From a virus, in IMG/VR virus record IMGVR_UViG_3300037346_000162, positions 1-33,316 of that record: a DNA stretch of 33,316 bases. One strand, 5' to 3'. Under the pieces are notes generated by a model that saw only the letters and a program-made list of their open reading frames with translations, did no database searches and was not told the DNA's origin. Made by a program: the position numbers and the translations under genes. Positions 5,771 to 13,000 of the stretch are shown here, piece after piece (positions within the stretch are counted from its first letter, which is position 1; each line of letters begins with the position of its first letter).

Positions 5771-6786
5771 TGAGACTAACCGCAGAGCAGATTTCTGCGG
5801 GCTGGGAATCGGTGGGGCGACCACAAGTCGCTCCACCTTCCGAGTATCGGATGTACTCACCACTCTCTGAGGCTGCTGACTCTTTCGTAAGATGGGCTCA
5901 GTCACCTCAAGAGCGAGTGCATTTAGGTATTGCTCGCATTGACGCAGAGATGCGTGGTATCGCCGCAGGCGAAGTAGCAATGATGTTGGGCTTTGCGCAT
6001 GGTGGTAAGACACTCTTACTCCTACACGCATTGCGTCACAACCGTGACAAACACATTGCTATGTTCATTCCTGACGAGCCACGACAACTCGTATTAACAA
6101 AACTCACCTGCATGCATCATCGTATTGATGCACGAGAACTGGAAGCACGAGTAGCCGCCGATGACAAAGATGCCATCGAGTTGCTACGCAGAACAGCCGA
6201 GGAAGATTTCCCAAACCTTGCCGTGTTTGACCAGCCACTAACTTCATCCGACATGGAACGTGCCTATAACGAGGTATGCGATGTGTGGGGTCAAGCACCT
6301 GAACTTGTAGTCGTTGACTATTTGGATTTGGTAGAAGCAGGAGAGACTGTGCCCGACAAGGCAAACTTCATCAAATCATTCGGGCGTAGACACGATGTTC
6401 CAATGTTGGTTCTACACCAAACATCACGCACCGCAGGTGCGGATGGAAAGAAGATGACGATGAGTTCAGGATCGTATGGCGGTGAACAACAAGCAACACA
6501 AATCATTGGTGTTCGTCGCAAAAAGTACGAGATTGCTGCAGAGATTCACGAACTCACGCAGAAGCTTGACCGCTCTCACTCAGAGCGAGGACAAGACAGA
6601 TTGGACTTCTTGCGCCATGAACTTCGTGTTCATGAGTACACGGTCACAATCAATCTGTTGAAGAACAAGAGACCAGCAGGACAACTTGTGGATGACATCG
6701 ACTTTGAGTTGGATGTTGCCACTGGTCGTCTAACAGACCTAAGCGGTGCCTTGCCAGACCAATACCACCAGGAGTCTGCTTTCTAA
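5770..6786 (+). CDS. DnaB-type replicative helicase core (RecA-like ATPase)
   Basis: Hexameric-helicase-type ATPase, 338 aa. Walker A is GFAHGGKT (74-81); Walker B is LVVVDYLDL (179-187) with Asp183; HQTSR (216-220) matches the sensor/H4 region; KNKRP (298-302) matches the arginine-finger/H4 end of the DnaB family. About 60 residues precede the ATPase core, so the full DnaB N-terminal primase-interaction domain is absent. A charged insertion (250-290) lies between H4 and the finger. Coupled upstream (TAATG) and downstream (TAATG at 6784-6788) to the primase gene. It should unwind the phage replication fork together with that primase. Confidence 0.88.
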   Translation: MRLTAEQISAGWESVGRPQVAPPSEYRMYSPLSEAADSFVRWAQSPQERVHLGIARIDAEMRGIAAGEVAMMLGFAHGGKTLLLLHALRHNRDKHIAMFIPDEPRQLVLTKLTCMHHRIDARELEARVAADDKDAIELLRRTAEEDFPNLAVFDQPLTSSDMERAYNEVCDVWGQAPELVVVDYLDLVEAGETVPDKANFIKSFGRRHDVPMLVLHQTSRTAGADGKKMTMSSGSYGGEQQATQIIGVRRKKYEIAAEIHELTQKLDRSHSERGQDRLDFLRHELRVHEYTVTINLLKNKRPAGQLVDDIDFELDVATGRLTDLSGALPDQYHQESAF

Positions 6787-7682
6787 TGAACGATGCAATA
6801 GAAACATTCATGGATTTATTCCAAGGTAGAACTGATGCATACGGAAGTTGGGAAGGAGGCTGTGTTCGTAAAACATTGTCGTATGACAACTTTGCTAGAC
6901 ACCTTTACGGAGAGGAACTTATCGGGGTGTATCCACTCCTCGATAACTCCACTGTAATGTGGGGGTGTTCGGACATTGATGTTGATGACATTGACTCAGC
7001 ACGAAACCTGCAGATGTCTCTACACACCAAGGGCATTCCATCGTTCGTGGAGCGAACGGTCAAGGGTTTCCATGTGTGGGTGTTTGCAACTGAGTGGGTG
7101 CCAGCACCAGTTATGCGCAGAGCGTTTTTGTCTGCACATGAGGCGATTGGTTTACCACCCAAGGAAGTAAACCCCAAGCAGGAAGAAGCAGTAGGTCTAG
7201 GCAACTATGTCAGGCTTCCGTATCCGAATGGTGTGAACTCAGAGCCTGAGGTGCGTTACATCATGACCCATGATGACGCACCAATGAAGTTTGACTCATT
7301 CCTAAAGATTGTGTCAGCACAAAGGGTCACCGCAGAGATGCTTAGACCACTAGCAGAGAAGTACAGGGTTAGACAAAGGGCAACACTTGAATTGACTTCG
7401 GTATCGGCGTCGGTTCAGGAAGCTCTCGATTCCACGAATGGTTACATCGCCAACATATGGCGCAATGGTCCGTTTGAGAATCGTGACCGCTCAAACACTC
7501 TTTGTAAAATGGTGCACTTGATGCACGACTCTGGTGTTCCAATGAACTACGCTTACATCATCTTGAAAGATGCCGACAGACGATGGGGTAAGTTTCACCT
7601 CAGAGTTGATTGCGTTGAGCAACTGGTGAAGATAGTGGAAGACATTTACGGAACCGACACGACGCAAGGATTTAGAGCATGA
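6786..7682 (+). CDS. Archaeo-eukaryotic-type primase (AEP / Prim-Pol-like)
   Basis: Likely replication primase, 298 aa. The first strand of the catalytic site reads WGCSDIDVDD (59-68), giving the DxD metal pair Asp63/Asp65; VKGFHVWVF (92-100) gives the sxH-type motif with His96; and NPKQ...GLGNYVRLPYPNG (129-149) is the third conserved block. I associate this combination with AEP primases of the kind found in phages and TOTE-type conflict systems. The C-terminal ~130 residues look helical (KMVHLMHDSGVPMNYAYII) and may bind template or helicase. It is coupled to both the helicase and the RusA gene, supporting a primosome. Whether it also extends primers as a polymerase cannot be told here. Confidence 0.8.
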   Translation: MNDAIETFMDLFQGRTDAYGSWEGGCVRKTLSYDNFARHLYGEELIGVYPLLDNSTVMWGCSDIDVDDIDSARNLQMSLHTKGIPSFVERTVKGFHVWVFATEWVPAPVMRRAFLSAHEAIGLPPKEVNPKQEEAVGLGNYVRLPYPNGVNSEPEVRYIMTHDDAPMKFDSFLKIVSAQRVTAEMLRPLAEKYRVRQRATLELTSVSASVQEALDSTNGYIANIWRNGPFENRDRSNTLCKMVHLMHDSGVPMNYAYIILKDADRRWGKFHLRVDCVEQLVKIVEDIYGTDTTQGFRA

Positions 7683-8038
7683 AGAGCAAGTACCAGCAAG
7701 TTTTTAAGGTGAGACCCAAAACAAAAGGTAGACCACGAATGACAAGATTCGGAAAGGCGTACACACCAAAAGAAACTGTTGAGTACGAAAAAGAGATTGC
7801 TTCGCTCTATAAAGGTCCGATGTTCGTTGATGAACTACTGTCAATGAAACTACGTTTTACAGTTGAAGGAACAGAGTTGCTTCTCGAAAAGTTGGAAATA
7901 AATCCAAATGTAAAACCAGTAAAATCAAAACTCACTGGTGACATTGACAACTATGCAAAGTCAATCCTTGATGCGCTCAACGGCGTAGCATACGCCGATG
8001 ACAAGCAGATTGTTTCTCTGTATTTGGAGAAGGCATGA
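7679..8038 (+). CDS. rusA: RusA-family Holliday-junction resolvase
   Basis: Resolvase that cuts four-way junctions, 119 aa, the usual RusA length. Family motifs: KGRPRM (16-21), AYTP (27-30) with the following TVEYEKEI, and the catalytic block GDIDNYAKSILDALNG (87-102) with Asp88 and Asp90, followed by AYADDKQI (104-111) with Asp107 and Asp108. Start ATG overlaps the primase stop as ATGA. It would clear recombination and replication junctions before packaging. The stop overlaps a 20-codon frame at 8035. Confidence 0.93.
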   Translation: MKSKYQQVFKVRPKTKGRPRMTRFGKAYTPKETVEYEKEIASLYKGPMFVDELLSMKLRFTVEGTELLLEKLEINPNVKPVKSKLTGDIDNYAKSILDALNGVAYADDKQIVSLYLEKA

Positions 8039-8097
8039 TTCGCATATCATTGTTCATTTTTAGTGTAGCACTCATAACACTGTTGTTTGTCTCGTGA
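8035..8097 (+). CDS. 20-residue hydrophobic single-span peptide
   Basis: ATG overlaps the RusA stop (ATGA) and the stop TGA overlaps the GTG start of the next gene (GTGA), so the frame fills the gap exactly. GGAGAAGGC precedes the ATG. The product MIRISLFIFSVALITLLFVS is one basic residue followed by an uninterrupted hydrophobic helix, long enough to span a membrane once. Small toxic or membrane-modulating peptides of this kind occur in phages. The role is unknown; it may only be a coupling frame. Confidence 0.55.
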   Translation: MIRISLFIFSVALITLLFVS

Positions 8098-8519
8098 AAC
8101 CAATATCAAAACCATTTGACAGGAATCTGTACAACGCAGATGACTCAGCCAAAGACATATTTGTTGATTGGCTCAGGTCAAAATATTTTGAAGCAGAGAT
8201 AAACCCAGACCAATATGGAATTGATGTACTGAGTAATTGGTGTGGTGATGACACTGGTGTTGAGGTGGAAGTCAAGCACAACTGGCGTGGTGCAAAGTTT
8301 CCATACTCATCGGTTCACTTTGCCTCCAGGAAGTACAAGTTCCTAGAGGGAACAAAGCATGTTCGCTTCGTGATGTTTAATCACGAGCGAACGCACATCC
8401 TTGTTGTTGAGGGAAAAGAGTTCAACAAACTTATAACCAAGAACACCATATACACAGATGGTGAATCGTTCTTTGAAATACCAGTTAAGAATTGTAAGAT
8501 AATAAGTCTTGAGGAATAA
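8094..8519 (+). CDS. PD-(D/E)XK nuclease-like protein, 141 aa
   Basis: GTG start coupled to the preceding hydrophobic peptide. The central sequence YGIDVLSN (41-48) followed by GVEVEVKHNW (55-64) fits the D...ExK pattern of the restriction-endonuclease fold: Asp44, then Glu59 and Lys61 on the next strand. An N-terminal helix (DSAKDIFVDWLRSKYF) would carry the supporting acidic residue. The rest is beta-rich. It may be a second nuclease of the replication block, for example a junction or modification-dependent cutter. Assigned from motif spacing only. Confidence 0.6.
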   Translation: MKPISKPFDRNLYNADDSAKDIFVDWLRSKYFEAEINPDQYGIDVLSNWCGDDTGVEVEVKHNWRGAKFPYSSVHFASRKYKFLEGTKHVRFVMFNHERTHILVVEGKEFNKLITKNTIYTDGESFFEIPVKNCKIISLEE

Positions 8520-8892
8520 AGACATCCCACTTACGCCGGAATCGGTAGGAAGAATCCGTAGCACTCGTCGTCCAGAAACGCCCATTGAAGCGTTGATGAT
8601 GTCTGGAGGTCGTGATGTTGTTGAAGAATCTGTACAAGAATTACAGCCACTAAGAGAGGCAGTCGCAGACTGCATTGATTTACTCAGCGAACAAGACAGG
8701 TTCATAGTTGATGCTCTCAACTCAGAGATGGTCTCACTTGAAGAACTAGGTTCAAGGCTCGGAGTAACAAAAACACATGCATGGAGATTGCGCAATGCCG
8801 CTTACGCTCGGCTAGAGTTGCATCTCCAAGAACACCCAATCATTCGAGAAAGGCTCGGCTTTGACGACGAGACAGATTACAGTGGGATTTGA
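8509..8892 (+). CDS. Sigma-70 region 4-like DNA-binding protein
   Basis: 127 aa. Residues 49-107 read as a sigma region 4: LREAVADCIDLLSEQDRFIV, then a helix-turn-helix SLEELGSRLGVTKTHAWRLRNAA (76-98), then a basic/Leu helix (YARLELHLQEH). No region 2 is present, so it cannot be a complete sigma factor. It may be an anti-sigma/co-sigma or a stand-alone region-4 regulator. Start TTG overlaps the previous stop by 11 bp (TTGAGGAATAA), with a weak ribosome site. Together with WhiB, which targets host sigma region 4, it suggests that the phage redirects host RNA polymerase; the link is inferred. Confidence 0.75.
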   Translation: MRNKDIPLTPESVGRIRSTRRPETPIEALMMSGGRDVVEESVQELQPLREAVADCIDLLSEQDRFIVDALNSEMVSLEELGSRLGVTKTHAWRLRNAAYARLELHLQEHPIIRERLGFDDETDYSGI

Positions 8893-9037
8893 TGTTGAAG
8901 TTAGCCCCAACACGGTTGCTCGTATACTTGCGGCGCATTACGGCGACGTTACTGTGGGTCAGGGAGTACAAGAAAACGGTCTGCCACAAGGGTTCATATA
9001 TGTTGCTAATAAGAAAAGGAAGAAAAAACATGAATGA
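8861..9037 (+). CDS. Small hypothetical protein, 58 aa
   Basis: This short frame fills a gap the long frames leave open. The TTG at 8861 has GAGAAAGG about 8 nt upstream; a GTG at 8882 is an alternative. The product begins MTTRQITVGFDVEV, has a helical middle (NTVARILAAHYGD), then VGQGVQENGLPQGFIYVAN and a very basic end (KKRKKKHE). Composition is protein-like. It overlaps the sigma-like gene by 32 bp and the next gene by 8 bp, in the style of its neighbours. Preferred over the other frame starting at 8889, which reads as an unnatural Leu/Arg string before its internal ATG. Confidence 0.55.
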   Translation: MTTRQITVGFDVEVSPNTVARILAAHYGDVTVGQGVQENGLPQGFIYVANKKRKKKHE

Positions 9038-9308
9038 TGAAAATGATTGGATATACAAAATCATTCCATCAGACGAAGTTGATTCAATGAATGTGAACGC
9101 AGAACGAATTGAACGCAACATGACAAGTGGTGTCAGTGTTGTTATGAGTGCCGACAATGAGTCGGCTATTGAGATGTGTCAATACTGGCAGAGATGCCTG
9201 ATGGGAGACCCAATGGCTTGGCTTCGTATCAGTTCATTCATGTCTGGAATCATTAGTACGCTAGAGTTACATTTATACGATGAAGGGGTAAATCCATATG
9301 AGGAATAA
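9030..9308 (+). CDS. Hypothetical protein, 92 aa
   Basis: The ATG at 9030 with GGAAG about 8 nt upstream is chosen over an in-frame TTG at 8889. Acidic, helical protein: DENDWIYKIIPSDEVDSMN, then SVVMSADNESAIEMCQYWQR and a C-terminal helix (SSFMSGIISTLELHLYDEG). No known motif. Its last 11 bp overlap the next gene as ATGAGGAATAA, nearly the same junction as at 8509-8519. Confidence 0.75.
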   Translation: MNDENDWIYKIIPSDEVDSMNVNAERIERNMTSGVSVVMSADNESAIEMCQYWQRCLMGDPMAWLRISSFMSGIISTLELHLYDEGVNPYEE

Positions 9309-9702
9309 AAAGGTAAAATCAATTTGGCCATTAGTCGCTGTTCACTGGCGTGATGCCTTTGATGGTGAAAATGGTTGGACAGAAATTGAGAAATATGACC
9401 CAAAGGAAGTAACAGTTGTTACTGTTGGTTACTTGTGGGCAGACTGCTTGCGTGGTTATATAACCATCGTCAACTCATACTGCCCTGATGAAATGCCAGA
9501 GCCAAAGACTGTTGGTATGCCTGTTCACATTCCTGTTGGAATGGTGATTGACATTACTGTTCTGGAACAGCCGTTTGCACTGCTGGAGGACTTTGAGGAA
9601 TCAGAAGATTCTGAAAAGCATTCCGCATCTTCTTTGGATTATCAGCCATCTCAGGCGATATTTCACAGTGTAGCCAATCCCCACCCGGAGCACCTGCAAT
9701 AG
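9298..9702 (+). CDS. Hypothetical protein, 134 aa; 3' end overlaps the endolysin gene
   Basis: Last gene of the + arm. Residues 1-90 look like a compact beta-rich domain: AVHWRDAFDGENGW (14-27), VTVVTVGYLW and YITIVNSYCPDE. Small phage proteins with this HWxDAF...GW start are familiar to me but have no known role. The final ~49 residues (from about LLEDFEE) are read across DNA that, on the opposite strand, encodes the end of the endolysin, including its catalytic His. The tail is acidic then low-complexity and probably not part of the fold. Confidence 0.7.
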   Translation: MRNKKVKSIWPLVAVHWRDAFDGENGWTEIEKYDPKEVTVVTVGYLWADCLRGYITIVNSYCPDEMPEPKTVGMPVHIPVGMVIDITVLEQPFALLEDFEESEDSEKHSASSLDYQPSQAIFHSVANPHPEHLQ

Positions 9703-10078
9703 TTTTTTTCTTGTATGGCGACCAAGCGTTGCGGTCACATCTAAAGCCTCTACCGAATGGCTTTGGGAAGTAATCCAATATTGCTTCCAGCCCCAGAAGT
9801 TCAGAGTTAGTTGTAAGGATGTTCGCAATACGAACAGCCTCACGCCTTCCGTTCTTCTTGCCCTTGTTTGGCGGCATGTGCCTGTACGATAAGTCAACGG
9901 CACGACCAGTTGCGTGAACACTCAGGCTCTCCTTGGCCTTCATGTTGCGAACACCAAAGTCTCCATTGTTCCACAAAGCACCATCGGAGAGTTTGATTAC
10001 CTCTTCGATGAATACCTTCATTCCTGGGCGCAAGCTTTTTGCCTGACCATCTTTGTTGCCTGTGTAGTGACGTTTCAT
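9554..10078 (-). CDS. Endolysin, M15-like peptidase (D-Ala-D-Ala carboxypeptidase / L-Ala-D-Glu peptidase type)
   Basis: Zinc peptidase that should cut peptide stems of the host wall at lysis, 174 aa. The metal site is visible as SVHATGRAVDLSYR (53-66) with His55 and Asp62, and GGDWLHCEIS (132-141) with His137, matching the HxxGxAxD and WxH motifs of the M15/VanY fold. No signal peptide is seen, so it needs a holin, a candidate for which lies at 30608-30853. It is the last gene of the - arm; its start overlaps the stop of the giant gene by 1 bp. Its last ~49 codons overlap a + strand gene. Confidence 0.85.
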   Translation of the reverse strand: MKRHYTGNKDGQAKSLRPGMKVFIEEVIKLSDGALWNNGDFGVRNMKAKESLSVHATGRAVDLSYRHMPPNKGKKNGRREAVRIANILTTNSELLGLEAILDYFPKPFGRGFRCDRNAWSPYKKKTIAGAPGGDWLHCEISPEMADNPKKMRNAFQNLLIPQSPPAVQTAVPEQ

Positions 10079-13000
10079 TATTCTCCCTCAAGTGTTCTTT
10101 GCTTTGATACGACCTTTTGCGCAAGTGTCTTGCGTCTAGCAAGTTCGCTAAGCATGTTTCTTTCAGTGTTCTGTTTTACTGGAAGACCAATATAACCATA
10201 CAATGCGTTCAACCTTTGCGCACCAGTAACATCGCTCTTAGATGGGACAAGCCTTTCGGCTTGACCCAGTGTAGGAATCAAACTTGTCAAAGCGTAATAA
10301 GCCTTTTCGCTCACAAACTTATTGCCCTCTGAGTTTGTTTGACCATATCCAAGCATTTGCAATAACGGCTGAATGACTTTAGAACTACCACCACCAACCT
10401 GCACTGGATTGTCAGAAAATGATTGTCCAGTAAAAGACTTCCTGTTCATCATTACTTCAAGTGGAACTCTAAGCAATGGGTTAACGTTTCCAAAGTACTT
10501 TGATGGGTTTACAAACTCTTCAGCCTGTTGCTGAAGTCTGTTGAATCCCAAGTCTGGTGTTGCGTACAAGTCTGTTCCAAATGGAAGCTTAAAAGCACCA
10601 GCCTTAACCATCCATTCAGGAACAATGTCTCCCTCGTTTTTGTCTTCGGTCATGTTTCGCTTAATCGAGTTATAGATTTGATATGACCTTGGGTTTGTCC
10701 ACATGTTCTGTAATTGCATTGGGAAGTTCCTAGATGTCCACATCCAAAACGGAACAATCTGTCGCATTACCGAGTCAACAGTTGAGATGTCTTGGTAGTC
10801 AATTAGATATCGCTTTACTCTTGCTGATGCCTGCTGTGGTGTCATGCCGCTAGCCACACCATCGTATGCAAGAACAAATCGTGAATGCTGTTCAATCCAG
10901 CGACCCTTCTCTTTCATAAACTTTGTACCGAACGGTGTGACCTCACTCAAGAAGTCATTAATCATACCGCCACCGCTTGCAGCGGCTGCCTCAACAGCAC
11001 CACGAACAACTTCTTGCTCAGCGGATGGTAATGTCTTAATCCACTGGTTGACATCGAGATTACTCTTTGATGCCTCAATCCACTGCCTGCTGAAATCAAG
11101 ACCTTTCATCATTGTTGCTGGGTTCCCTCCAGCGGCAAACAACATAAATGCGTTAGATATTGCGTTGCGAACATGGAAGCCAGGACTCAAAGTTGCATAC
11201 GCTTTGAAGAAGCGTGTGTAACGACCAACATACTTCTGAAATTGTTCTGCAATAACAGGGTCACCAACTCTGTGAACGTTCTGGAAGATGTCTGCAACTT
11301 CTTTTCTCACACCTATTGTCGGGTAGAACTTGCTTAACTCAACAAAGCCATCATCAAAAGAAACAAGCATTTGCACCTGACTTGGTGCAAATGGTTGACC
11401 CGGCATACCAGCAATCTGTTGTGGTGTTAGTCCCTTCATCCAAGAAGCAGCAAGTGCTTCCTGCTGGGCCACATCGAGACCAATGTTTGCCTCTAGGTAA
11501 AGAGACTTCTGTTCAAGATACTTTGCAACCACACGCCTAAGTGCAAGTGGAGTTTCTTTACCACCGCTTAGCTGATTAAGCATGTAGCGACCCTCTTCAA
11601 TAAATGACTCTGCTTCAGCCATCCAAGAGTTATCTAAGTTTGCCTTTATTGCTTTCTTGGTTTTATCAGATTCAAACAATGGCCGTATATCTTTCTTGGT
11701 TTTGTCAAACGCCTTTGTTAAATTCTTAACACGAAGAATATTAAGTTCAATCTGTGAAATATCTTTTGGACCCCAAGCATCAAAGTCAAGAGATGTTTCG
11801 TATGCAGTCTGTGCGTCAGCAACAGCCTGCTCAATCTTTGCAAGTTTGGCATCTGCTTTACCAATTTTTTTGAATGCAGATTTTAGATTCTTTCCATCAA
11901 ACAATTCATCTTGTGCCCTAACAAGTTCAAGGCCAAGTCGAATTTGAGCAACTGCCAAATCCTTTGAAAGATTGGTTTCAATATCTAAACCTTGTTTCAA
12001 GAACAAGTCAGACAGTGCATTAAACTCTGTATACTCCTGATACTTTCCAGACCACTCAAGCTTTATTATTGAATTACGAAGTTCGGTCATCTTCGCTTCG
12101 CCGGCTGCAACAACAGCAGAACGACCGGCAACAACCTGTGAACGAAGTTCCTCGTTTACCCTAAAGTTCCTTGGTCCAAGAGCTGGTCTTGAATCTCTGA
12201 CAACAGCAACCTCTTCTTTAACACGACGATTGAAAAGATTTTCCAAGTCAGAACTCTTAGCAGAAACTTGTTTCTGTCTAATGAGTTTCTGAATACGCTT
12301 ATTTCCTCTAATGAAGTTTTTAATCTCTTGTTCAGTTCTTCCCTTGAACTGACCAGGCTCAAATCCAAGTTCAGTAATAATCTTTCTACGTATGTTTCTT
12401 TCTGTTATCCCGTCAATACCTTCGTAGGTGCTTGCTGGAGGTCTTAGTCCAGCAGATGTTTTTTCTGCTTGAGCAGCAATCTGCAAAGAGGTTTTTCCAG
12501 TTGGTTTTACACTACCCTGAACAAGTAATTCATTAATTTGATTTTGTAGATATTCTATTTCGTCAGATGTTTCCATTACCCGTCTGTCGGAAATACCAAT
12601 TTGTTCTTCAAGTTCTGAAATTCTAGATGCTCGAAGTCTTTCTCCTTGAGATTTTAAGTCCATTGCTTCTTTGTAGATGTTTTGTGCTTCCAAAGATGTG
12701 TACTTTGGAATCTTTTCACCAGTTCGTGCAGCTTCACGAATTTGCTCATCAGACAATTTTGCTGCACGCTCACCAAATGGTGCAGTTGTTTTTGTTCTTG
12801 CGTATTTTGTTGCAACAGATTGACGAGCACTTGCATCTGGTTGGCGCATCATTTCTTGAATCATGGATTCAGAAATATTTGCCTTTTCTGCTTCAACCTT
12901 TTGAAGATGATAAAACTCTGGAGAAGATTCAAAACGCTTTCTTAGACCGTCTTTTCTTACAGAAACAACAGTGTCTGTTTCAAATATTCTAAGCAACCTG

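Noticed and set aside
8889-9029. N-terminal extension of the 92-aa protein from a TTG at 8889
   Set aside because: The extension is an unnatural Leu/Arg/Thr string, and the ATG at 9030 has its own ribosome site. Another frame over the same DNA gives a better protein.
9694-9712. T-run after the last + gene as a terminator
   Set aside because: Seven Ts follow the TAG, but I could find no stable stem directly upstream.
12627-12992. 121-residue + strand frame inside the giant gene
   Set aside because: Cys/Phe/Leu-rich shadow of a coiled-coil region with no ribosome site; the giant frame is uninterrupted and has normal composition.
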